In this document: in pieces, positions 49,680 through 59,473 of the stretch
Layout of the letters: each line of letters opens with the position of its first letter
Position numbering within the stretch: the stretch's first letter is position 1
The notes under the pieces: generated by a model
Told to the model about the DNA's origin: nothing
What the model saw: only the letters and a program-made list of their open reading frames with translations
Databases searched by the model: none
Translations under genes and position numbers: made by a program
Origin: an uncultured Myxococcales bacterium
GTDB taxonomy: Bacteria > Myxococcota_A > UBA9042
Reading direction: 5' to 3'
Length of the DNA stretch: 64,000 nucleotides
Assembly (NCBI GenBank): GCA_903842345.1
Contig: CAIMLR010000047.1
Span: 186,001-250,000 of the forward strand

Positions 49680-51443
49680 ATGGCACGACGACTGAAAACG
49701 ATGCAGCAGACCGGAGTGACGCCGCGGCGTTGGCTGCGTCGCGTGCTTGTCGGGCTGCTCCTCGCCAGCGTGCAGATGCTCGTTGCCGCGCCCGCTTGGG
49801 CCGATGATGAGAGCGATTTTCGGGCAAAACCGACGGCAGCACAGGCAGAAAAGATCACGCGAACCGCGCTCAGCCGCGATCAGCCGGCCAAGGCGATGAA
49901 CTGGTTGGAGCGCATCGGGCAAACGCCGGGCGCGACGCAGGCGCAGCTGGTCTGGGCGGCGAAGACACGCACGGAGCTGCGGTGGCGCCTGAATGACGCG
50001 CACGTGGCGCCCGTGCAGATCCGCGTGACCCCGGCGGCGGCGGATGTGGTCATCGACGGCATGTTGGTGCCGTTCCATACGGGGATGCACACGCTGTGGC
50101 TGCCGGAGGGCGTGCACAGCCTGGAGGTCATCGCGCCGGACTTCGCGACGCATACGCAGTCGATTGGCGCGCGGCTGGGCGAGCGCGAGGTGTATGAAAT
50201 CGAACTGGAGTCGTCAAAGCCGCCGGTGCTGCAGGTGCACATGATTCCGGATGGCGAGGTGCTGCTGAACGGCGGGCTGCTTGGGCCGTCGACCAAGGTG
50301 CGGTTCGTCGTGCGATCCGGCCGCCATATGCTGGAATTGCGCGCGCCGGGCCACGTCAGTTGGCAGCAGGAAATGACGCTGCGGGCGGGCGACGTCAAGT
50401 ACGTCGACGTGCAACTGAAGCCGAACGTGCCGCCGGTTGACCCAGCGGTCGCGCGGCGGGCGCATCAAATCGACCGTCCCCTGCTGCCTTCCGAGATCGC
50501 GCAGTCCAAGGAGCGGAGCTTCCAGCGGATCGACATCGGCGGGACGACGTTGGACCGGAACATGGGAACGCGGGTGAGCGGCGACGCAGCTTCCCCGGAA
50601 TTCCAGCGGAAAGCGCGGGCGGAAGGCGCGGCGCAGGCCGCGGGGACGCCCAAGCCCGATGAACTGACCGACGTGGCGGCCAAGCCGATGAACGTGGAGC
50701 AAGTGCGCGCGGACCGGCAGGTTGAGGCGCCGCGTCAGGTGGCTGAACGCGCGGAACCGTCGCGCGTGGCGCAACCCGAGGAGCGCGAGCGCGAGACGAC
50801 TGTGACGGAGCCGGCTGCGCCGTCGGGCCCGGGCCTCTCGCGCACGACCAAGGGGTGGATTTACGGCGGCGTCGGCATTGCAGCGGTGGGCGCCGGCCTG
50901 GCCCTTTCGTATCTGGGCGCGCAGGACGCCGAAACGGCCAATCAATTGCCGCGCGGCGCCAAGACCTACGCGGACGACTACGCGGCGGCATCGGGCAAGA
51001 CGTACATCGGCTATGGCGCGGCGGGTCTCGGCGCGGTTGGCGTTGGCGTCGGCGCTTACTACCTGTTTGGCGACGGCGGGCTTGGCCGCAAGGGCAAAGG
51101 CTGGGTCGTCACGACGCTTGGCACGTTGACCGCGGCGGCGGGCGGCTGGCTGCTCCTGGACGCGATCTCACTCGCCAACGACACGGACGCCAATGTTTCG
51201 CCCAAGAGTGCCGAGTACACGCGGCGGTTTGATTTGGCCGAGCGCAACCGCTGGATCGGCATTGGCATCGCCGGCGCGGGCGCGGCCATCATCGGCACGG
51301 GCATCGCGCTCATCGCCACCGCGCCTTCCTCGTCCGCGCACTTGGGCGCGCCGGATCCCGCGACAAAGCCTGGCCTGGCGTGGAACATCCACCCGTGGAT
51401 CGGCGGCGGCCTTTCTGGCGCGAGCCTCGCCGTGGGCTGGTAG
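49680..51443 (+). CDS. PEGA-domain exported membrane protein
   Basis: 587 residues. Signal peptide (about 15-40, WLRRVLVGLLLASVQMLVAAPAWA), a helical tetratricopeptide-like stretch (42-95), then two PEGA-type beta domains: about 103-165 (VQIRVTPAAADVVIDGMLVP) and 172-240 (LQVHMIPDGEVLLNGGLLG). A charged, Pro/Glu-rich linker (about 245-390) follows, then three Gly/Ala-rich hydrophobic segments (about 395-415, 445-475, 480-500) and another near 530-550. PEGA domains bind surfaces or peptidoglycan-like ligands and in Myxococcota often occur on Ser/Thr kinases. Here the kinase is the divergent neighbour gene. The start is uncertain: ATG 49701 is an alternative and neither has a clear ribosome site. 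Confidence 0.75.
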   Translation: MARRLKTMQQTGVTPRRWLRRVLVGLLLASVQMLVAAPAWADDESDFRAKPTAAQAEKITRTALSRDQPAKAMNWLERIGQTPGATQAQLVWAAKTRTELRWRLNDAHVAPVQIRVTPAAADVVIDGMLVPFHTGMHTLWLPEGVHSLEVIAPDFATHTQSIGARLGEREVYEIELESSKPPVLQVHMIPDGEVLLNGGLLGPSTKVRFVVRSGRHMLELRAPGHVSWQQEMTLRAGDVKYVDVQLKPNVPPVDPAVARRAHQIDRPLLPSEIAQSKERSFQRIDIGGTTLDRNMGTRVSGDAASPEFQRKARAEGAAQAAGTPKPDELTDVAAKPMNVEQVRADRQVEAPRQVAERAEPSRVAQPEERERETTVTEPAAPSGPGLSRTTKGWIYGGVGIAAVGAGLALSYLGAQDAETANQLPRGAKTYADDYAAASGKTYIGYGAAGLGAVGVGVGAYYLFGDGGLGRKGKGWVVTTLGTLTAAAGGWLLLDAISLANDTDANVSPKSAEYTRRFDLAERNRWIGIGIAGAGAAIIGTGIALIATAPSSSAHLGAPDPATKPGLAWNIHPWIGGGLSGASLAVGW

Positions 51444-51571
51444 CAGCCCGCGCCAGTGCCGGATCGCGCAAGCTCGCCCCTACGCAACGCATTTGTCCTT
51501 GACCGGGTCGTTGCCCAACCCGCATGCTTCGGCGCTCAATCCTCAGGGGCCGCAAGCCTTCTGGAGCTTCC

Positions 51572-54500
51572 ATGTTTGCGACCCGCCGTGTTGTGTCCGC
51601 CGCTGCCGTTCTAGCGCTTTGTTCCCTCGTCGTCGCGTGTGGGGATGACACGGGGACCGTCGGTGGCGTCGTCGTCGTTGACGTGGGCGCCGACGTGGTC
51701 GCCCTGCCCGATGCGGAGACCGCTGACGCCGCGGCGGACAGCGTCGTCGCGGCTGACATCGCGGCTGACGCCACTGCGGATGCTGGAGGGGATGCAGCCG
51801 CCGATGCCGGGACGGACGCAATCGCACTGGAAACGACCGACGCAGCGGACGATGCGGCCACGGACGCGACGATGGATGCGGCGACGGATGCCGGCGTTGC
51901 CGAGACACAGGACGACGCTGAAGTTGCCGGAACGGACGTCGCCGACGATGCGGATGCCGTGACCGACGCAGCGACGCCCGATGATGCGGACGCAGCGACC
52001 GATGCGGTGGACGATGCCGTTGACGCAGAAACCGACGCGTCCGATTCGGCGGATGCCGTTGACGCCCCCGATGCCGCCGATGTTCCCGTCGTCGCCAAAT
52101 GCGCGTCATCGGCCGATTGCGGCGGCGACACGCCGTATTGCGCGGCGGCAGGCGTTTGCGTCGCGTGCATCTACAACGCGGAATGCCCCGGCGTTGGCGC
52201 GCTCTGCGTGAACAACGCGTGCAACACGCCGATCAACTGCGTATCGGACAAGGACTGCACGCCCATCGGCGCGGTCTGCGACACCGGCGCGGGTGTGTGC
52301 CGCGAATGCCTGAGCGTGAAGGACTGCAGCGCGGGCCAAATGTGCAAGGCCAACCAGTGCATGCCGCTGACCGCGTGCCAGAGCTCCAAGGAGTGCCCCG
52401 GCTCGCTCGTGTGCGCGGCCGGCCAGTGCGTGGAATGCGGCGCGGACACCGATTGCCTGGGCTCGCAGTTCTGCAGCCAGAACCTGTGTCTTCAGGACGC
52501 CTGCAAGCCCGGCGCGCACTGCGAGTTCAACGCAATCGCGACCTGCAAGCCCAACGGCGGCGGCTGGGACTACACCGATTGCGGCCTGACTTCGCTCTGC
52601 CTGGGCGCGAAGTGTGAGCCGGTCGTCTGCATGCCGCTTGAAATCGGCTGCAAGGACGGCAACCTCGCAACCTGCAATGACACCGGCACGCAGCAGACGC
52701 TCACCGCCTGCCCCGGAACGCAGACGTGCGTGGGCAAGGCCTGCGCGGACGTGATTTGCACCGCCAAGGCCACCAAGTGCGACGGCAACGGCGGCCTCCT
52801 GACCTGCAGCGACGATGGCACGCAGTGGCTCGGATCCGCGTGCGCGGACGGCTACGCGTGCGCGGGCGGCGCCTGCGACCCGCAGATTTGCGCGGTGGGC
52901 ACGACGATGTGCAGCGGCCAGAAGCTGCTTGCGTGCACCGCTTTTGGCCTCGCGTGGAGCGTCACCGCCACGTGCACGGACACCGGCTTCGTCTGCGTCA
53001 AGGACAAGTGCGTCGCGCCGGTTTGCACGCCGGCCAGCTTGAAATGCGAGAGCGGCGTGCTTTCCGTGTGCAACGGCGACAGCATGGGTTGGTCGGCGAT
53101 GTCCTGCGATGACAACGACGCCTGCACCACCGACAGCTGCGACGGCGGCACCGCGACCTGCACGCACACGGCGGTCAACTGCGACGACGGCAACAGTTGC
53201 ACGCTCGATTCCTGCAGCGGCGCTTGCCAGCACGCGGGCGTGACGGGACCGAGCTGCGAGGACGGCAATCCGTGCACCACCGGCGAGACGTGCAGCGCCG
53301 GCAAGTGCGGCGCGCCCATCGCGAGCGCCAACGTCACGACGGTCGCCGGCAGCGGCGCGGTCGGCGGCACCAACGGCGCGGGCTCCAGCGCGAGCTTCAA
53401 TCGCCCCTACGGCATGGCGCGGATGTTGGACGGCAGCATGGTCGTGACGGAATACGACAGCCACCGCCTGCGGCAGGTCCAGGTCGACGGCACCGTGAGC
53501 ACGCTCGCAGGCACGGGCAGCAGCGGCAGCCAGGACGGCGCAGTGGCGATCGCGACGTTCGCCAACCCGACGAGCGTCGCCGTGGACGCGAGCGGCACGC
53601 TGTTCATCGCCGACTACAGCAACAACCGGATTCGCAGCTTGAGCGGCGGCAACGTCGCGACGTTCGCCGGCAGCACGGCCGGCTTCAAGGACGGCGTCGG
53701 CACCGCGGCGCAGTTCACGTCCGTGCAGGACATCAAGTTCGACGTCAACGGCGTCTTGTGGGCCGCCGACCGCGGCAACCACCGCATCCGCCGCATCACG
53801 CCCGACGGCGCCGTCACGACCGCCGCGGGCACCGGCGTCGCCGGCTACCTCGACGGCGCGGCCAGCAAAGCGCAGTTCAACGAACCGTGCCGCATCGCGC
53901 CCGCCGCGGACGGCAGCATCTACATCGCGGACTGCAGCAACTACCGCATCCGCAAGCTCAGCGCCGACGGCTTGACGGTCACGACGGTCAGCGGCTCCGG
54001 CAACGGCTACATCGACGGCGCGGGCGCCAGCGCCAAATTCGCGTGGATCGGCGGCCTCGCGTGGCTTGGCACCACGCTCATCGTCAGCGACAACGGCAAC
54101 AACCGCATCCGCGCAGTCGCCAGCGACGGGTCGGTCAGCACGCTCGCCGGCAGCGGCTCCGCGGCGTACATCGACGGCGCGCCGACCTCGGCTGGCTTCA
54201 GCGCGCAGTGGAACGTGGTTCCGGACTGGACCGGCGCGGTCTGGATCGCCGACGGCACCAACCAGCGCATTCGCAAGCTCGCCTTCAGCAACCTCCTCTG
54301 CAACGACGGCAACCCTTGCACGACGGACAGTTGCAGCAACAAGGCGTGCAGCTTCACGCCGCTCGTCCAGGGCGCCGCGTGCAGCGACGGCAGCGCGTGC
54401 ACGACGGGCGACGCCTGCAGCGCGGGCGGCAAATGCGTGGGCGCGGGAACGACGTGCAGCGACGGCAACGTGTGCACCGTCGACTCATGCAATCCGGTGA

Positions 54501-56344
54501 CCGGCAATTGCCAGTACTTGCCCGCAGACGGCCCGTGCGTTGACAACAACGTCTGCACCAACGGCGAGCACTGCGTCAGCGGCGCGTGCCTCGCAGACGT
54601 GAACACGCTCTCGACGGTCGCGGGATCGGCCACAGCCAGTTACGTCGACGGCGCGGGCAAGGACGCGCGCTTCAACGCGGCGTTCGGCCTGGCGCCAACC
54701 AAGAACGGCGGAACGTACGTGAGCGACGCCACGGGCAACCGCATCCGCTTCGTCGCCGCGGACGGCACAACGACGACCGTCGCCGGCAGCGGCACCGCGG
54801 GCTACCTCGACGGCGCGGCATCGACCGCGCAGTTCAACAACCCCACGCGCCTCGCGCTCGATGGCCAGGGCGCGCTGCTCATCGCCGACGCCGTCAACAA
54901 CCGCATCCGCAAACTCAGCGGCACGACCGTCAGCACCGTCGCGGGCAGCGGCACGACCGGCTTCCTCGACGGTGCGCCGACGAGCGCGCAGTTCAGCAGC
55001 CCATTTGGCCTCGTCTACACCGCCAGCGGCCTGGTCTACGTCGCGGACTCCGGCAATCACCGCATCCGCACGATCGCGTCAGACGGCACCGTCGGCACGC
55101 TGACCGGCAACGGCACGACCGGCAACACGGACGGGACGCTCGCCAACGCGACGTTCAGCTCACCGCGCGGACTCTGCCAGGCCAGCGACGGCACGCTGTA
55201 CGTCGTCGACACCTTGAACCACAACGTGCGCCGGATCGCCAGCGGCCAGGTCAGCACGCTCGCGGGCAGCGGCACGTCGGGCGCGCAGGACGGCATCGGC
55301 AAGGCCGCCGCGTTCTACCAGCCGCGGGACTGCACCGTGGACGGCGCGGGCAACGTCTACGTCACCGACACGTTCAACAACCGCCTGCGCAAGATTACGC
55401 CGAGCGGCGTCGTCACCACCGTCGCCGGGATGACCATCGGCGGCGGCACCACGCTCACGGGCACAGACGGCAGCGCGCTCGCGTCCGTACTCGCCTACCC
55501 GGCCGTACCCGCGTGGACGCCCGGCGGCACGATTTGGCTCGCCGACAACAACGCCATTCGCAAATTCATCCCCGCCAACGTCGATTGCAGCGACGGCCAG
55601 CCGTGCACCCTGGACGTCTGCAACGGCACCAACGGCACGTGCAGCAGCGCGGCGATGCCCAATGGCAGCGCGTGTGACGACGGCCAGGTGTGCACGGTCA
55701 GCGAATACTGCACCGGGAGCAGCTGCGGCGGCGGGACGGCCAACACGTGCAACGACGGCGACGTGTGCACGCTGGACACCTGCGATCCAATCGGCGGCTG
55801 CGGCCACGCGTGGCAATACGCGCAGTCCGGCTGCTGCAAGCCGACGCTCTGGCAGACCGCCTTTGAGGGCGACGGCGGCAATGGCATCACGACGAGCGTG
55901 AGCGGCGCGAGCCCGTGGTCCATCGGCCAGACGTCCAAGACGCACGCGGGCGTGGGCGGCATGGCTGTGACGTCGCTCTCCGGCGCAGCGACCGCGATCG
56001 CCAAGCTGCCGTCCTTCACGTTGCCCACGGGCACGACCTCGCTGGCGTTTTGGCTCTACTTTGACGCCGTCTCAGCCAACTGCACCTACGCCACGTTCTA
56101 CACCTATCCATGCGGCTCGGCGTCGTTCCAGGTGAATGTCAACGGCGTCGTCGCGTTCACGCAGACCGGGGCGACCAACGGCTGGACGCAGGTCACGCTC
56201 AACACCGGCCTCCTCGCCGGCACCACGCCCGTGGTGACGCTCATGTACAGCGCGCAAAATAACGCGAATTATGGTTTGACTTACAGCAGTACCGGGACCG
56301 GCGTCTTCGTCGATGACATCCAGGTGACGTCTACCTGCCAATAA
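51572..56344 (+). CDS. Giant NHL-propeller and CTDC-repeat surface lipoprotein
   Basis: 1590 residues; GGAG precedes the ATG. Lipobox LVVAC (about C23), then a very long Asp/Ala/Thr stalk (about 25-175), about fifteen short Cys modules (176-585), NHL block 1 (about 586-906), CTDC Cys modules (906-1009), NHL block 2 (1009-1333), CTDC modules (1333-1425) and a C-terminal beta domain with its own cysteines. NHL units repeat the pattern TVAGSG...G-x-x-D-G...A-x-F-x-x-P...L-x-I-A-D-x-x-N-x-R-I-R, each block giving a beta-propeller. These propellers bind proteins, glycans or RNA. Probably a cell-surface adhesin or matrix protein. No enzymatic residues are evident. Confidence 0.9.
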   Translation: MFATRRVVSAAAVLALCSLVVACGDDTGTVGGVVVVDVGADVVALPDAETADAAADSVVAADIAADATADAGGDAAADAGTDAIALETTDAADDAATDATMDAATDAGVAETQDDAEVAGTDVADDADAVTDAATPDDADAATDAVDDAVDAETDASDSADAVDAPDAADVPVVAKCASSADCGGDTPYCAAAGVCVACIYNAECPGVGALCVNNACNTPINCVSDKDCTPIGAVCDTGAGVCRECLSVKDCSAGQMCKANQCMPLTACQSSKECPGSLVCAAGQCVECGADTDCLGSQFCSQNLCLQDACKPGAHCEFNAIATCKPNGGGWDYTDCGLTSLCLGAKCEPVVCMPLEIGCKDGNLATCNDTGTQQTLTACPGTQTCVGKACADVICTAKATKCDGNGGLLTCSDDGTQWLGSACADGYACAGGACDPQICAVGTTMCSGQKLLACTAFGLAWSVTATCTDTGFVCVKDKCVAPVCTPASLKCESGVLSVCNGDSMGWSAMSCDDNDACTTDSCDGGTATCTHTAVNCDDGNSCTLDSCSGACQHAGVTGPSCEDGNPCTTGETCSAGKCGAPIASANVTTVAGSGAVGGTNGAGSSASFNRPYGMARMLDGSMVVTEYDSHRLRQVQVDGTVSTLAGTGSSGSQDGAVAIATFANPTSVAVDASGTLFIADYSNNRIRSLSGGNVATFAGSTAGFKDGVGTAAQFTSVQDIKFDVNGVLWAADRGNHRIRRITPDGAVTTAAGTGVAGYLDGAASKAQFNEPCRIAPAADGSIYIADCSNYRIRKLSADGLTVTTVSGSGNGYIDGAGASAKFAWIGGLAWLGTTLIVSDNGNNRIRAVASDGSVSTLAGSGSAAYIDGAPTSAGFSAQWNVVPDWTGAVWIADGTNQRIRKLAFSNLLCNDGNPCTTDSCSNKACSFTPLVQGAACSDGSACTTGDACSAGGKCVGAGTTCSDGNVCTVDSCNPVTGNCQYLPADGPCVDNNVCTNGEHCVSGACLADVNTLSTVAGSATASYVDGAGKDARFNAAFGLAPTKNGGTYVSDATGNRIRFVAADGTTTTVAGSGTAGYLDGAASTAQFNNPTRLALDGQGALLIADAVNNRIRKLSGTTVSTVAGSGTTGFLDGAPTSAQFSSPFGLVYTASGLVYVADSGNHRIRTIASDGTVGTLTGNGTTGNTDGTLANATFSSPRGLCQASDGTLYVVDTLNHNVRRIASGQVSTLAGSGTSGAQDGIGKAAAFYQPRDCTVDGAGNVYVTDTFNNRLRKITPSGVVTTVAGMTIGGGTTLTGTDGSALASVLAYPAVPAWTPGGTIWLADNNAIRKFIPANVDCSDGQPCTLDVCNGTNGTCSSAAMPNGSACDDGQVCTVSEYCTGSSCGGGTANTCNDGDVCTLDTCDPIGGCGHAWQYAQSGCCKPTLWQTAFEGDGGNGITTSVSGASPWSIGQTSKTHAGVGGMAVTSLSGAATAIAKLPSFTLPTGTTSLAFWLYFDAVSANCTYATFYTYPCGSASFQVNVNGVVAFTQTGATNGWTQVTLNTGLLAGTTPVVTLMYSAQNNANYGLTYSSTGTGVFVDDIQVTSTCQ

Positions 56345-56409
56345 GCCTGACGCCGCAGCAAACCGTGCTACGCTAAACGCGGGAGAAGGGGAGGCGCGCG
56401 GAGGTTCAG

Positions 56410-57798
56410 ATGGCTCGGACATTGGTCATGATTCTCGCGGGCGGCAAAGGCAGTCGTTTGGCGCCGTTGACGTCGCATCGCGCCAAGCCGGCCGCGCCGT
56501 TTGGTGGGCGTTATCGCATCATCGATTTTGCCCTCTCCAATTTTCTCAATTCCGGCTACACGCGGATCAAGATCCTGACGCAGTACATGTCCTCGTCGCT
56601 GATCGAGCACCTCTCGCGCGCGTGGAATCTGTCGAACGCGCCGGGACATTTTGTCGATCCGGTCCCCGCGCAGATGCGCCGCGGCGAGCATTGGTACGTC
56701 GGTACCGCGGACAGTGTGTTCCAGAACCTGAACCTGATTTCTGATCAGGCTTCTGAGAACGTCGCGATCTTTGGCGGCGACCACATCTACAAGATTGCCG
56801 TCGATCAGATGGAAGCCCACCACACGCAGATGAACGCGGACCTGACGGTCGCCGCGTATCCGGTGCCGCGCAAGGAAGCGTCGCAATTCGGCGTCATTCA
56901 GATCGACGACACGGGGCGGATTATCGGTTTTCAGGAGAAGCCCAAGGAAGCGGACGCTATTGCGATTCCGGGCAAGCCGGACATGTGCCTCGTGTCGATG
57001 GGCAACTACTTCTTCAAGCGGCGGATTTTGGAGGATTTGCTGCACGACGACGCGGAGGATCCGAACTCCAGCCACGATTTTGGCAAAGACGTGATCCCCA
57101 ACATGGTGCGCGACGGCTATCGCGTGTTCACCTACGACTTTTCGACAAACACGGTGCCGGGCGAGGCGCCGGACGCGGTCCCGTACTGGCGCGACGTGGG
57201 GACGCTGGATTCCTATTTCGACGCCAACATGGACCTGCGCGCGGTGCTGCCGGCGTTCAACCTGTACAACCGCCAGTGGCCGATTCGCACGACGCAATAC
57301 GACCTGCCGCCGGCGAAATTCGTGCTCGCGGGCAAGCAGCGGGAGTTTGGCCAGGTCGTCGATTCGCTGGTGTGCGAGGGGACCATCGTGTCCGGCGCGC
57401 AATTGGTCAACGTGATCGCGGGCGTGGACTGCTACTTCCACCGATTCGCCACGATTGAGAACAGCGTGATCGCCGGTCGCTGCCGGATCGGCCGCCAGAC
57501 GCGGGTGCGCAACGTGCTGCTGGATCACAATGTGGTGATCGGCGACGGCTGCGTGATCGGCTTTGATGAAGTGAGCGACGCCAAACGCTTCCCCTTTCGC
57601 TCGCCAAAGGGCACGATCGTTCTGCCCAAAGGCACGTATGTGCCACCGTCCGGGCCCATTGAGATTCCGCACGACATGGCGACCATGCTCTTGCAGGATC
57701 CAGCGGTAGCGGACGACTTCAAAGCGCGCGCGGGAACTTGGGTTTCAGTCCGCCGCCACAGCAACGATCCGGTCCGCAATGGCTCACAACGTTCGTAA
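56410..57798 (+). CDS. glgC: Glucose-1-phosphate adenylyltransferase
   Basis: Makes ADP-glucose from glucose-1-phosphate and ATP, the committed step of glycogen synthesis, in the cytoplasm. 462 residues. Nucleotidyltransferase start LAGGKGSRLAPLT with AKPAAPFGGRYRIIDFALSN; catalytic FGGDHIYK; substrate site GFQEKPKEA; and DVGTLDSYF; the C-terminal left-handed helix with N-x-V-I hexapeptides follows. The ribosome site GGAGG lies 5 bases before the ATG. It ends 13 bases before the chosen glgA start, forming a glgC-glgA operon. Allosteric control is expected from family but cannot be specified. Confidence 0.97.
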   Translation: MARTLVMILAGGKGSRLAPLTSHRAKPAAPFGGRYRIIDFALSNFLNSGYTRIKILTQYMSSSLIEHLSRAWNLSNAPGHFVDPVPAQMRRGEHWYVGTADSVFQNLNLISDQASENVAIFGGDHIYKIAVDQMEAHHTQMNADLTVAAYPVPRKEASQFGVIQIDDTGRIIGFQEKPKEADAIAIPGKPDMCLVSMGNYFFKRRILEDLLHDDAEDPNSSHDFGKDVIPNMVRDGYRVFTYDFSTNTVPGEAPDAVPYWRDVGTLDSYFDANMDLRAVLPAFNLYNRQWPIRTTQYDLPPAKFVLAGKQREFGQVVDSLVCEGTIVSGAQLVNVIAGVDCYFHRFATIENSVIAGRCRIGRQTRVRNVLLDHNVVIGDGCVIGFDEVSDAKRFPFRSPKGTIVLPKGTYVPPSGPIEIPHDMATMLLQDPAVADDFKARAGTWVSVRRHSNDPVRNGSQRS

Positions 57799-57811
57799 TT
57801 CAGGCCACAAG

Positions 57812-59281
57812 ATGCGGGTATTGTACGTCGCAGCGGAGTGTACGCCCTGGTGCTCAACGGGCGGCCTCGGCGAAGTAACGCACGCGTTGCCCCAGGCGCT
57901 CATGGACATCGGCGTGGAAATCGCTGTGTGCATCCCGCTGTACCGCGACGCGCACCGCAAGATCCTTGAACGCGGCGGCCGCCTGGAAGATACCGGCGCG
58001 ACGGCGAGCGTCTGGATGGGCGGCCATCGCTTCGACAGCCGCTGGTTCCGCATCATTCCGGCAGACGGCGACAAAGTCGCCTCGCGCGCGCCCACGTTCG
58101 CGTGCGACTGCCCGCCGCTGTTTGACCGCGACGGCTTGTACGGCCACGGCGACGACGAAGCGCGCTTCTCCACGTTCTGCCGCGCGGCGCTCAGTTGCAG
58201 CGTGCAGTTGCTCGGCGGCAGGCCGGACATTGTCCACGCCCATGACTGGCACACCGCGCTCCTGCCGATTTACCTGGCCAGCGGCTACCGGCAGTTCCTG
58301 CCCAAGACGCGGTCGGTGCTCAGCATCCACAACATCGCGTATCAGGGGCTGTACCCGCCGTCATCGCTCGCGACAGTCGGCGTGGGCCCGGAGTGGTTCA
58401 ACCCGGACGTGCTGGAGTTCTTTGGCGCGGTGAACCTGATGAAAGGCGGCATCGCCATGGCAGACGCCGTGACGACGGTGAGCCCGCGCTACGCCCAGGA
58501 AATCCAGACGTCGGAGTTTGGCGAACGGCTGGAGGGCGTGCTCCGGCGGCATTCTGGCAAGCTGACGGGGATCCTGAACGGCATCGACATGGACCTGTGG
58601 AATCCGCAGACGGACCCGCACCTGCCGTTCCATTTCAGTGCGGACGACCTGGCGGGCAAGGCGGCCAATCGCCGGCATCTGCTGGAAGTGGCGCGCATGG
58701 ACCCGGATGACCCGCATCCGGTGTTCGTCGGCGTGTCGCGCCTGGTGGCGCAGAAGGGGTTTGACCTCGTCGCGCAGCTCATTCCCTACCTCGCGAGCCG
58801 CAGCGTGCGGTTCATCCTGTTGGGGCGCGGCAGCGAGGCGATGGAGCACCAGTTTCACGAACTGGAGCGTTGGCACTGGCCCCATTTCCGGTTCCACCCG
58901 CACCACGACATGGCGATGTCCCACGTGCTGTACGCGGCGGGCGACGCGGTGCTGGTGCCGAGTCGCTGGGAGCCATGTGGGCTGACGCAGCTGTATGGGA
59001 TGCGCTACGGCACGGTGCCGATTGTGCGCGCCGTCGGCGGGCTGCGCGACACGGTTGTCCCGACGACGCAGCACACGCTCGGCAACGGCACGGCGAACGG
59101 GTTCGCGTTTGAGCACGATTCGCTGACGGGCCTCCAGTGGGCGGTGGACCGCGCGCTCGACGTGTTCTACGGCGCGCCGGATACGTGGCGGCAGATCCAG
59201 CTCAACGGGATGCGACGGGACTCGGCGTGGCGCGGCGCCGCGGAAGAATACGTGCGGGTGTTTGAACGGGTGCTGCGATAG
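57812..59281 (+). CDS. glgA: Glycogen synthase
   Basis: GT5 enzyme that extends glycogen from ADP-glucose. 489 residues. The ATG at 57812 is chosen because the protein then begins MRVLYVAAE like the family; an earlier in-frame ATG at 57779 overlaps glgC by 20 bases. Landmarks: HAHDWHTAL, SIHNIAYQGLYP, NPDVLEFFGAVNLMKGG, GILNGIDMDLWNP, and the second nucleotide-site segment SRWEPCGLTQLYGMRYGTVPIV. The N-terminal ADP-binding loop reads STGGLGEV: the conserved lysine (E. coli K15) is Ser15. That is unusual; everything else is intact. Confidence 0.95.
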   Translation: MRVLYVAAECTPWCSTGGLGEVTHALPQALMDIGVEIAVCIPLYRDAHRKILERGGRLEDTGATASVWMGGHRFDSRWFRIIPADGDKVASRAPTFACDCPPLFDRDGLYGHGDDEARFSTFCRAALSCSVQLLGGRPDIVHAHDWHTALLPIYLASGYRQFLPKTRSVLSIHNIAYQGLYPPSSLATVGVGPEWFNPDVLEFFGAVNLMKGGIAMADAVTTVSPRYAQEIQTSEFGERLEGVLRRHSGKLTGILNGIDMDLWNPQTDPHLPFHFSADDLAGKAANRRHLLEVARMDPDDPHPVFVGVSRLVAQKGFDLVAQLIPYLASRSVRFILLGRGSEAMEHQFHELERWHWPHFRFHPHHDMAMSHVLYAAGDAVLVPSRWEPCGLTQLYGMRYGTVPIVRAVGGLRDTVVPTTQHTLGNGTANGFAFEHDSLTGLQWAVDRALDVFYGAPDTWRQIQLNGMRRDSAWRGAAEEYVRVFERVLR

Positions 59282-59293
59282 TTGGGATTGTGC

Positions 59294-59330
59294 TTTGAAT
59301 TCATCAATCTGACAAAGCCTTCGGTCGTGT
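59294..59330. repeat. 37-bp direct repeat, copy A
   Basis: Identical at 35 of 37 positions to 59429-59465; both contain ATTCATC then TCTGACAAAGCCTTCGGTC. It begins 13 bases after the glgA stop codon. The 98 bases between the copies hold no recognisable gene. It may be a remnant of a mobile or duplicated segment, or a paired binding site. Confidence 0.8.
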
Positions 59331-59428
59331 CTGATCCGATGACGAGCCGGCCCTGACAGCGACGCTCGACGAATGACTAGCCCCGCCGCTCGGTCGGCTC
59401 AGCTGCGGCAGGACGTGGCCACTTCTTC

Positions 59429-59465
59429 TTTAAATTCATCGATCTGACAAAGCCTTCGGTCGTGT
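59429..59465. repeat. 37-bp direct repeat, copy B
   Basis: Second copy of the 59294-59330 repeat, same orientation, spaced 135 bases start to start. It ends 8 bases before the stop codon of the convergent ASPIC-type gene, so each copy sits next to the 3' end of one of the two convergent genes, with copy A after glgA. That arrangement suits termination or 3'-end signals as well as a duplication. Confidence 0.8.
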
Positions 59466-59473
59466 ACAACACC

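Noticed and set aside
48035-49807. 590-codon plus-strand frame opposite kinase copy 2
   Set aside because: An antisense shadow: no ribosome site, Arg/His/Asp-biased, and it covers the kinase catalytic motifs on the other strand.
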